Positions 1 to 5,693 of a stretch of 24,025 nucleotides of DNA are shown in pieces; within the stretch, counting starts at the first letter, position 1, and each line of letters starts with the position of its first letter. Under the pieces are notes generated by a model, which was not told the origin of the DNA, searched no databases, and worked only from the letters and a program-made list of their open reading frames with translations. The DNA comes from Candidatus Segatella papionis (GTDB taxonomy: Bacteria > Bacteroidota > Bacteroidia > Bacteroidales > Bacteroidaceae), in contig DBLF01000051.1 of assembly GCA_002297965.1 (NCBI GenBank), forward strand, positions 7,697 through 31,721, written 5' to 3'. The position numbers and the translations under genes are program-made.

Positions 1-24
1 GTTTGAATCCTTGCGGAATCACCA
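1..24 (+). tRNA. Probable 3' end of a tRNA cut by the window edge
   Basis: The first 24 bases fit the 3' part of a tRNA with exact spacing. A 7-base T-loop-like stretch (TTTGAAT) is followed by a 5-base T-stem half, a 7-base acceptor half (CGGAATC), a discriminator A and an encoded CCA. The 5' part lies outside the window, so the anticodon and amino acid cannot be read. One oddity weakens the call: the base at the usual C56 position is T. A tRNA just upstream of tRNA-Lys would fit a small tRNA cluster. Confidence 0.4.
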
Positions 25-38
25 TTAAAGCTTTAATT

Positions 39-78
39 AGTGATTTCATATCACCACACAGAGTGGTTTCATATCACT
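39..78. repeat. Two-copy direct repeat with dyad symmetry before tRNA-Lys
   Basis: The 16-base word AGTGATTTCATATCAC at 39-54 recurs at 62-77 with one change (A to G), a period of 23. Each copy can fold into a small hairpin of the form GTGAT-loop-ATCAC. Just before it, ATTAAAGCTTTAAT at 24-37 is a perfect 14-base palindrome. The repeat lies between two tRNAs and could be a spacer processing structure, but no function can be read from it. Confidence 0.6.
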
Positions 79-89
79 TACAGTTTGTT

Positions 90-162
90 GCACCCTTAGC
101 TCAGTTGGTAGAGCAACTGACTCTTAATCAGTGGGTCTAGGGTTCGAATCCCTAAGGGTGTA
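90..162 (+). tRNA. tRNA-Lys (anticodon CTT)
   Basis: A complete cloverleaf is visible. The acceptor stem is GCACCCT (90-96) with AGGGTGT (155-161), closed by one G-T pair. The D arm is 99-114. The anticodon stem ACTGA/TCAGT encloses loop CTCTTAA (121-127), which gives anticodon CTT and reads AAG lysine codons. The T arm is TAGGG-TTCGAAT-CCCTA (138-154) and the discriminator is A162. CCA is not encoded, so it must be added after transcription. An intrinsic terminator follows at once. Confidence 0.97.
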
Positions 163-164
163 CT

Positions 165-204
165 AAAAAAGCGTTTTCCATTTATTTGGGAGACGCTTTT
201 TTTT
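165..204 (+). terminator. Intrinsic terminator of the tRNA-Lys unit
   Basis: GCGTTTTCC (171-179) pairs with GGGAGACGC (188-196) across an 8-base A/T loop; two of the nine pairs are G-T. Eight T follow (197-204) and six A precede the stem (165-170), which extends the stem into the T run. Confidence 0.93.
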
Positions 205-211
205 GCTTTAT

Positions 212-265
212 ATCCACTTTGCCTCCTACATCCACTTTGCCTCCAATATCAACTTTGCTTTTTCT
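212..265. repeat. 18-bp tandem repeat, three copies
   Basis: Units 212-229 and 230-247 both begin with ATCCACTTTGCCTCC. Unit 248-265 is diverged and begins ATCAACTTTGC. The period is exactly 18. It lies directly downstream of the tRNA terminator and is not part of a recognisable gene. Confidence 0.85.
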
Positions 266-349
266 ATAACCACTCTAACCCCCATATTTTTTTCGTCGTG
301 ACGCAGATTGATTTACGTCGTAACACAGGGGGAAGGTCATCAAGGCCAT

Positions 350-390
350 ACAAAAACAAAAAATAGGACCTGTTTCACAACAGATCCTAT
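350..390 (-). terminator. Probable intrinsic terminator for the minus-strand porin operon
   Basis: ATAGGA-C-CTGTT (363-374) pairs with AACAG-A-TCCTAT (379-390) across a 4-base loop, with a single C/A mismatch. On the minus strand the hairpin is followed by a T-rich tail (351-362). It lies about 260 bases beyond the stop codon of the porin-like gene, which would give a long 3' untranslated region. Confidence 0.6.
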
Positions 391-653
391 CACATACTTA
401 CTAAAACTAAATTAACCACTAAAAAAACTAATATATCTTGTGACCCCAAATGAGATGAAAAACTCCCAAAAGAGGTGAATCACTCAAAGCTATCAGCCAG
501 AATCTAGCATCTTGCTATCATCTAGCTTACAATTGCAAAGGTAAAGCTTTTATTTGAATCGACCAAATTTTCCTGCTATTTTTTACGTCTGCACAGCGTA
601 AAACTTGGTATTTTCACTTTCTTTAAGCTTCACTCCGCACTTTTTAGGGCGAA

Positions 654-2285
654 CTAGAACTTATATCCTACCGTCATCAAGAGCTGATGGCGATGGTTAT
701 CCACCTTGCTGGCTGTAGGAATGTTGCTAAGCGCAGCGTCGTCGTTGGTATAGGTCTGGAAAGGATAGAAGTCACCCTTCTGCATAGAGTACTGGTATGC
801 CACGTCGATGCTCAGGTTCTCGTAATTGAAACCGAGACCACAGGTAAAGCGATGAGTAGCCTTCCAATTGGTATAGTCGGTGGATGTGGCTATATCCACG
901 CCATTGCTGCCGATGGTCTGGTCACGATAAGCCCCATCCTGGAACATAGGCGACACATAGTTGTAGCCCAAACGGATGGCAAGCATGGAAGTAGGCTTGA
1001 TTTCCGCACCCACCTTCAAGGTACTTACACCCTTGAGGTTGGCACGTGTATCGGCGTTCATCGCCTCGTCGCTACTGCTGGTCTCATAGTAATCGCCCCA
1101 ATAGTAGTCGTAATAGCCACCGTCCTTGACACGATTGTCCATGTGGTTATACCAAGCGTACTCATAGGTAGCACCCAAGGCGAGGTAATTGCCCACGGTA
1201 TGTCCGAGGCTCACACCCACCTTCCAAGGCGTGTCCAGGCGGAAATCATAATCCACTGCCTGCCCCTTGTCACCCATTGTATAACAAGGAGCATTGACTA
1301 CATTGCCCGCAGCATCCTTGTCGGTGAAGGTGCTTGGATTTTGCTTGCCATACATCGATACATCGTGAGCACCACTGAGCGAGAGGTCGTAGAATATAGG
1401 CGTATTGAAGTACGCACCGATTCTGAAAGGAGAGTTCTCCACCGGGCGGAAAATGATACCAGCCTTCAGGTCGTAACCCGTACCGGTAATCTTAAGCTGC
1501 TCGTATGAGTCGCAGAGATTGCCATCCACCAGATTCTCCGCATACATCGAATGGCTGTTGTAATGCACGTCGTGCAAGCCCACGGTAAGACCGAGCCACA
1601 CCCTGTTCTGAATGGAACCACTGATATTGAAATCGTAGTCGCCTATGTAGCCATGCTGATACTGACCGAAGAGATAAGCATTGGCATTGGCGTATGCCAA
1701 CTGACCATCGGACGTAACAGACAAGAGACCATTTTGATAGTTGCCATCATTGCCTTTGTAGCCACCGTAATTGGCATCCACGGCACTCCAACCATCCACG
1801 CCCTCGGCATACTTGGCTGCAGTGAGCTTGTTCTGCGAAGCATTGCTCAAGGAATTGGCAGCAGCGAGAATCTGTCCGAAGTCTGTGCTCTTATGGTAAT
1901 TGAACGCCAAGTTCAAGGAGCTGGACTTTCTGAGCTTCGAGTTCCACACGATGCCTACCTGGTCGAAGGTAGGATGACTCTTCTTGCCATCGAAGTCGAT
2001 GGTCTGACCACCAAAGCTCACGTGGTTATCGACACCACTTTGGGCTATCACGCCCGCCGAGATGCTCACCTGATTCTTGCGGAACAGACCTACACCGGCA
2101 GGGTTGGAACTGATGGTGGAAATATCGGCTCCCAAAGCCTCCATCGCACCACCCATACCTACATAACGAGCAGTACCCGTAAGCTGGCTCTGCGCCAACT
2201 TGGTATCTTGATAAGTCTCTTGCGCAGCTGCGCTCATGGATGCCATCAGCAAGCTGGCAAAAAGAATATGTTTCAAATTATTCAT
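654..2285 (-). CDS. Outer-membrane porin-like protein of the FadL/OmpP1 (hemin-receptor-like) type
   Basis: A 543-aa exported beta-barrel candidate. I place the start at the ATG at 2285 because a clean signal peptide follows (about residues 1-22, ending SAAAQ); earlier in-frame codons would add 23 unlikely residues. After the signal comes a conserved-looking stretch around GTARYVGMGGAMEALGAD and SSNPAGVGLF, typical of the FadL/OmpP1 superfamily, where the N-terminus plugs the barrel. The remainder alternates hydrophobic and polar residues with many Tyr, Asn and Gly, and the protein ends in Phe as outer-membrane proteins usually do. Family members take hydrophobic compounds across the outer membrane; in Bacteroides relatives are often labelled hemin receptor, but no ligand can be inferred here. 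It is the second gene of a two-gene unit, 86 bases behind the Trp/Tyr-rich protein, with a strong hairpin in between. Confidence 0.82.
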   Translation of the reverse strand: MNNLKHILFASLLMASMSAAAQETYQDTKLAQSQLTGTARYVGMGGAMEALGADISTISSNPAGVGLFRKNQVSISAGVIAQSGVDNHVSFGGQTIDFDGKKSHPTFDQVGIVWNSKLRKSSSLNLAFNYHKSTDFGQILAAANSLSNASQNKLTAAKYAEGVDGWSAVDANYGGYKGNDGNYQNGLLSVTSDGQLAYANANAYLFGQYQHGYIGDYDFNISGSIQNRVWLGLTVGLHDVHYNSHSMYAENLVDGNLCDSYEQLKITGTGYDLKAGIIFRPVENSPFRIGAYFNTPIFYDLSLSGAHDVSMYGKQNPSTFTDKDAAGNVVNAPCYTMGDKGQAVDYDFRLDTPWKVGVSLGHTVGNYLALGATYEYAWYNHMDNRVKDGGYYDYYWGDYYETSSSDEAMNADTRANLKGVSTLKVGAEIKPTSMLAIRLGYNYVSPMFQDGAYRDQTIGSNGVDIATSTDYTNWKATHRFTCGLGFNYENLSIDVAYQYSMQKGDFYPFQTYTNDDAALSNIPTASKVDNHRHQLLMTVGYKF

Positions 2286-2308
2286 AATTTTATATTTTAT
2301 CTTAACGA

Positions 2309-2347
2309 TGGCAATCATCAGGGGGTATTCCGCCCCAATGATTGCCA
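2309..2347 (-). promoter_or_regulatory. Intercistronic hairpin before the porin-like gene
   Basis: TGGCAATCAT (2309-2318) and ATGATTGCCA (2338-2347) are a perfect 10-bp inverted repeat. Inside it a G run (2321-2325) can pair with CCCC (2333-2336), giving about 14 pairs. No T run follows on the minus strand, so it does not look like a plain terminator. It ends 24 bases before the porin ATG and could stabilise or separate the two messages, or affect translation start. Confidence 0.7.
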
Positions 2348-2371
2348 CGCACATTTCTTTTTTATCTCCTA

Positions 2372-3364
2372 CTATCTTCTACCGCCGAAGCTACCGCCGC
2401 CAGAGCGACCACCGCCTCCGCCGAAGCTGCCACCACCAGAGCGACCGCCTCCGAAGCTGCCTCCGCCGCCAAAGCTACCGCCAGGGTTGCCGAAGCTGGA
2501 GTTGCTGCGAGTGCCGAAGTTAGAGTTATTATTGTTGTAATTATAGTTGCCCGTGTCACGACGCTGACCAAAACCACGGTTGGAGCTGCTCCTGCGAGTA
2601 TAAGTGTTGTTGCCCCTAGAGCCTCCATAAACATAGGCGTTGGAAGCATCGATGCGTCCAGGGTTGCGATAGTTCTTGCCACCGGCGAAGCCACCATAGC
2701 TCACATGGCCCACCATCGGGCCACCCCAGTACCAAGGGCTATACCAACCGCCCCAGCCATAATACCATGGGTCGTACCAGCCGTACCAGCCAGCGTAGCC
2801 ATAATACCATGGGTCGTACCAAGGATCGAACCAAGGGTCGTACCAGCCTGCATAGTAACCATATCGCCAAGGGTTGTGCCATCCCCACATTCTGCTGCGC
2901 CAATAATAAGGACCATAGCCATAATAGTCGTAGAACCAAGGATCGTAATAACCATCCCAACGGCTCATATCGCGGGTACGGCTGAAGTCCTCATCCTGGT
3001 CGGCATATTTCTGAGCGAAGTAAGCATCATCATAGATGCTGTCGGGAGCCGAGCCCTTGCCCACATGGAACTGGATGATGTCGTTGTCCAACGAGTCGGT
3101 GCCCACCTTCTCGTAGTGACTCAGAAATCTTCCCCCACGGTTGTAGTCATCCACGCTGCGATTGCTGCCGCTCCAGAAGAGGGCGTAGATACTGTCTCGG
3201 CGAGCCTTCTGAGCGTTGTACTCACGCAGAAGGGTTGCCTTCCGCTCCGCCTTCTCCTTGGCCTCCTTCTTCGGATTGAAGTAGAGGTCATCGTCCTGTG
3301 CCATCGAAGTCAATGGCATGGCGGCTGCCATCAGGACTGCCAGAAGATACATTTTCTTAAACAT
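2372..3364 (-). CDS. Exported Trp/Tyr-rich repeat protein with Gly/Ser-rich tail, function unknown
   Basis: A 330-aa protein of no family I can name with confidence. Residues 1-22 form a signal peptide ending SMA. Residues 23-135 are charged and helix-prone (KKEAKEKAERKATLLREY). Residues 136-213 hold 17 Trp and 22 Tyr in short repeats such as WYDPWY and YYGY. Residues about 225-290 are Asn/Arg/Tyr-rich. Residues 291-330 are repeats of GGSFGGG and RSGGGSFGG ending RR. Part of the aromatic block is also repeated in DNA: a perfect 23-bp word at 2757-2779 recurs at 2799-2821, 42 bases (14 codons) away. The start is supported by AAAGGAG just upstream, an unusually classical ribosome site for this phylum. 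Relatives with Trp/Tyr-rich blocks occur in Bacteroidales, but their job is unknown to me. Placement before a porin-like gene suggests a cell-envelope or surface role; that is inference. Confidence 0.8.
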   Translation of the reverse strand: MFKKMYLLAVLMAAAMPLTSMAQDDDLYFNPKKEAKEKAERKATLLREYNAQKARRDSIYALFWSGSNRSVDDYNRGGRFLSHYEKVGTDSLDNDIIQFHVGKGSAPDSIYDDAYFAQKYADQDEDFSRTRDMSRWDGYYDPWFYDYYGYGPYYWRSRMWGWHNPWRYGYYAGWYDPWFDPWYDPWYYGYAGWYGWYDPWYYGWGGWYSPWYWGGPMVGHVSYGGFAGGKNYRNPGRIDASNAYVYGGSRGNNTYTRRSSSNRGFGQRRDTGNYNYNNNNSNFGTRSNSSFGNPGGSFGGGGSFGGGRSGGGSFGGGGGRSGGGSFGGRR

Positions 3365-3571
3365 ATATTTCTCCTTTTCTTTTAATTTTCTTACCTATAT
3401 AATATTCTAACTGCAAAATTATTGCATATCTTTATGCAAAATTACAGAAAATCCCTAAATAATGATAGGTTTTCCCCTATTTTTTTATAATTTTGCAGAA
3501 GAATTAAGCGAAATCAAGCTTTTTTACACTTTAATGACATTCATATAAGAAGAAAAGAAACATTTTAAGTT
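3365..3571. promoter_or_regulatory. Divergent promoter region: Trp/Tyr-rich protein (-) and prmA (+)
   Basis: The decamer TGCAAAATTA occurs at 3412-3421 and 3435-3444 (23 apart), and its reverse complement TAATTTTGCA at 3488-3497. Read in the direction of transcription, each contains the Bacteroidetes -7 element TAnnTTTG: two copies toward the minus-strand gene, one toward prmA. No good TTTG -33 box is seen at the usual spacing for prmA. If the boxes are used, prmA has a leader of roughly 70 bases and the minus-strand gene one of roughly 45-65. Confidence 0.55.
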
Positions 3572-4444
3572 ATGAAATACTTAGTAGCTACATTCAAAAT
3601 TGAGGCAGCGGACGACTTGATGCAAGCCTGCCGTGACCTATTGGCAGACGGAGCCGCTGAAGCGGGATTCGAGTCATTCGAGGAAACGGAGACGGGCATG
3701 GAGGCATACGTGCAGAAGGAACTCTTCGACCAGGAGGCACTGGATGCCTACATCGCCGACTTTCCCATTGCCCGCACTCCCATCACCTACGACATCAAGG
3801 ATGCCGAGGACAAGGACTGGAACCAAGAGTGGGAAGAGCAAGGCTTCGACCCTATTTTCGTGGACGACCAAGTAGTAATCTATGACGCCAAGCATCCCGA
3901 GCTATATCCCGACACCTCGGAACGCCCCGACATCATCGAGATAGGCATCGAGGCGAAACTGGCTTTCGGAACTGGCAACCACGAGACCACAAGAATGATT
4001 ATCTCGCAGATGCTGCAAATACCTATCAAGACCAAGCGTGTGCTGGACTGCGGCACTGGCACTGGCATCCTGGGACTCACCGCCTCCAAGCTAGGCGCCA
4101 AGGAAGTGGTGGGCTACGACATCGACGAATGGAGCGTGGAAAACGCCAAGCACAACGCCGTGCTCAACGGGGTGGATAACATGGAGGTGCTCTTCGGAAA
4201 CAGCAGCGTGCTCAATCATGTGAGCGGTGTCTTCGATGTGGTGATGGCGAACATCAACCGCAACATCTTGCTAAGCGACATGAAGCTGTTCCGCAGCGTG
4301 ATGAACTCGGGAGCTACCCTGATACTCAGCGGTTTCTATGAGGAAGACGTTCCCGTATTGCTGGAAAAAGCCGAAGAGCTGGGCCTACACGAGATAACAA
4401 GGCATACGGACAACAACTGGACTTGCCTCGTATTAGGAGAATAG
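3572..4444 (+). CDS. prmA: Ribosomal protein L11 methyltransferase PrmA
   Basis: A 290-aa cytoplasmic methyltransferase that adds methyl groups to ribosomal protein L11 using S-adenosylmethionine. The N-terminal substrate-recognition domain (about 1-100) is acidic, as in other family members. The catalytic domain shows the PrmA signature FGTGNHETTRM (132-142), SAM motif I VLDCGTGTGILGL (157-169), the acidic end of the next strand (GYDID, about 181-185) and ANINRNIL (226-233), equivalent to the family NI/NIL motif. Length is normal for the family. It is transcribed alone, divergent from the Trp/Tyr-rich protein and convergent with the GH25 gene, so it is probably monocistronic. Confidence 0.96.
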   Translation: MKYLVATFKIEAADDLMQACRDLLADGAAEAGFESFEETETGMEAYVQKELFDQEALDAYIADFPIARTPITYDIKDAEDKDWNQEWEEQGFDPIFVDDQVVIYDAKHPELYPDTSERPDIIEIGIEAKLAFGTGNHETTRMIISQMLQIPIKTKRVLDCGTGTGILGLTASKLGAKEVVGYDIDEWSVENAKHNAVLNGVDNMEVLFGNSSVLNHVSGVFDVVMANINRNILLSDMKLFRSVMNSGATLILSGFYEEDVPVLLEKAEELGLHEITRHTDNNWTCLVLGE

Positions 4445-4478
4445 GAAAAACTTTGACAAGGCACAAATCCAGCTTGTA

Positions 4479-4540
4479 GCCAATAACGAACAAAGGTTGA
4501 ACAGTCTTTGTGTCGCCAATAACGAATAAAGGTTGAACAG
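4479..4540. repeat. 26-bp direct repeat after prmA, period 36
   Basis: A 26-base word at 4479-4504 (core AACAAAGGTTGAACAG) recurs at 4515-4540 with a single C to T change. A third, inverted copy of its core forms the right arm of the terminator hairpin at 4561-4577. The upstream copy can therefore compete for the same pairing partner, with one mismatch. Confidence 0.88.
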
Positions 4541-4577
4541 CATCTCGCTTCAGCGAGGCGGTTCAACCTTTATTCGT
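4522..4577. terminator. Bidirectional terminator between prmA and the GH25 gene
   Basis: ACGAATAAAGGTTGAAC (4522-4538) and GTTCAACCTTTATTCGT (4561-4577) are a perfect 17-bp inverted repeat. The loop holds a second hairpin, CTCGC-TTCA-GCGAG. The right arm includes the TAA stop and the last codons of the convergent GH25 gene, so terminator and coding sequence overlap. There is no long T run, so the mechanism is less certain than the structure. Confidence 0.72.
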
Positions 4578-5493
4578 CTTGGTCTTCATCAAATTTCTTC
4601 TCGTCGTTATTGCTCCCGATGCACAATTGCTTGAGGTCGTAGAAACTACCGTTGTAGATATTGAAATCGACATAGCCCTTGATGCCCGGCAACTTGCCCG
4701 CATCCGTATGCTGCCAAAATTTCCATTTACCCTTGTATTGCACCTTATCTACATAATAGTGGGCTATCCAGTAAGGATAGTCATCGAAGACAGGCGCACC
4801 AAGATACATTTCCTTAAACTTATAATAGGTATAGATGATGGGCTTCACATGATACTTATCCTCCACGATATGCAGCCAGGTGAGCACATCACGCTGAAAA
4901 TCCTCCACGCTCTTATCGTCGGGCTTATGCTCGATGTCGAGAACCGGCGGCAGGTCGCCATCCGTTAGATGCACCTGCTCCAGGAAATAATACGCCTGCT
5001 CGCGAGCCGACGACTTATTGCTCCAGAAATGATACACGCCACGAATGAAACCGAAGTCACGAGCCTGATTGAAATTCTCACGGAAATTATCGTCCAATCG
5101 GCTAGCACCCTCCGTACTCTTGATAATGACAAAACGAACGGGACACCCCTTGATCATGGCATTGTGAAGCTGCTCCCAATCTATCTTGCCCTGATAATGA
5201 GAAATGTCGATGCCATGAATCTCATATCCCTCGGGATATTCCTCATCACCATAAAGCGCACGCCAGCGAAAGCCTGTGGGACCTACGAAGAAATGGTAAA
5301 ACAAAAAGACGTAAAGCAAAATGACACCCGCTCCACCTATCCACCATGCCCAGCGAGGATAGCGGCGAAAGAGAGAAGACGAACGCTTCGACCTGCGCCT
5401 ACGCACAGGACGTCTCGTCGCCCTACCACCTCTAACAGAGGCAGAGCTTCTCTTGGCAGATTGTTTGCCGATGCTACGTTGCTTGTTTACCAT
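4570..5493 (-). CDS. Membrane-anchored GH25 lysozyme-like muramidase
   Basis: A 307-aa protein. Residues 1-47 are strongly basic and Ser/Arg-rich (cytoplasmic side), residues about 48-70 form a single membrane segment, and about 92-290 form a GH25 domain. GH25 enzymes cut the beta-1,4 bond between N-acetylmuramic acid and N-acetylglucosamine in peptidoglycan. Visible family features are GIDISHYQG with Asp96, the PVLDIE strand with Asp186 and catalytic Glu188, WIAHY, and FWQHTDAGKLPGIKGYVDFN with Asp276. All expected acidic residues are present, so it should be active. It is probably anchored in the inner membrane facing the periplasm. The acidic tail (DEDQDE) runs into a terminator hairpin. 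The gene follows pfp on the same strand after 194 bases, with a terminator-like hairpin just before its ATG. Confidence 0.92.
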   Translation of the reverse strand: MVNKQRSIGKQSAKRSSASVRGGRATRRPVRRRRSKRSSSLFRRYPRWAWWIGGAGVILLYVFLFYHFFVGPTGFRWRALYGDEEYPEGYEIHGIDISHYQGKIDWEQLHNAMIKGCPVRFVIIKSTEGASRLDDNFRENFNQARDFGFIRGVYHFWSNKSSAREQAYYFLEQVHLTDGDLPPVLDIEHKPDDKSVEDFQRDVLTWLHIVEDKYHVKPIIYTYYKFKEMYLGAPVFDDYPYWIAHYYVDKVQYKGKWKFWQHTDAGKLPGIKGYVDFNIYNGSFYDLKQLCIGSNNDEKKFDEDQDE

Positions 5494-5504
5494 ATTGTAT
5501 CTAT

Positions 5505-5557
5505 AAAAAAGAGGGAGAGGTTGTTAAAGACATCATTTCTGACGGCAACCCCTCCCT
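5505..5557 (-). terminator. Terminator-like hairpin directly upstream of the GH25 start
   Basis: On the minus strand AGGGAGGGGTTG pairs with CAACCTCTCCCT (plus-strand 5546-5557 and 5512-5523, one mismatch, 22-base loop). Six T follow (5510-5505). The T run ends only 11 bases before the GH25 ATG at 5493. It may end pfp transcripts, or act as an attenuator in the GH25 leader. Confidence 0.65.
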
Positions 5558-5600
5558 AATGGCCTACTAGAGCAAAATCTAGCGCCCTAAAATATTACTT

Positions 5601-5693
5601 AGCCTATATTGGCTTTTAAAGCCTTTATTGGACTTCATAGCCTTTAGCCATTACTTAGCCTTTATTGGACTTTACAGCCTTTAGCCATTACTT
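5601..5693. repeat. 37-bp tandem repeat at the 3' end of pfp
   Basis: Two full copies, 5620-5656 and 5657-5693, differ at two positions. A partial third copy (5601-5619, AGCCTATATTGGCTTTTAA) precedes them. The copy nearest pfp contains the pfp TAA stop (5688-5690), so the duplicated unit includes the end of the gene. Confidence 0.9.

Larger units (their letters stand above)
163..653. other. Gene-free region of about 490 bases with short repeats and hairpins
   Basis: No credible coding sequence is present. Contents in order: the tRNA terminator; an 18-bp tandem repeat (212-265); a 13-bp direct repeat pair (294-306 and 316-328, consensus CGTCGTRACRCAG); a hairpin with a T-rich tail reading on the minus strand (350-390); an imperfect repetition of CTATCA and CTAGC words (about 490-530); and a small hairpin TTTTACG...CGTAAAA (581-603) just past the stop codon of the porin-like gene. 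The second half is the 3' flank of that minus-strand gene. Confidence 0.7.

Noticed and set aside
581..603. Hairpin TTTTACG...CGTAAAA as terminator of the porin-like gene
   Set aside because: The stem is short and no T run follows on the minus strand; the hairpin at 363-390 fits better.
687..1508. Long open frame on the + strand opposite the porin-like gene
   Set aside because: It is antisense to a gene with signal peptide and family motifs, and its protein has no recognisable domain.
1551..2540. 329-codon + strand open frame spanning the porin start and the Trp/Tyr-rich gene end
   Set aside because: It crosses two real genes; its proline-rich end is the complement of Gly/Ser repeat codons.
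2342..3385. 347-codon + strand open frame opposite the Trp/Tyr-rich gene
   Set aside because: Its Ala/Val/Arg-rich product is the mirror of biased codons; no start context or family.
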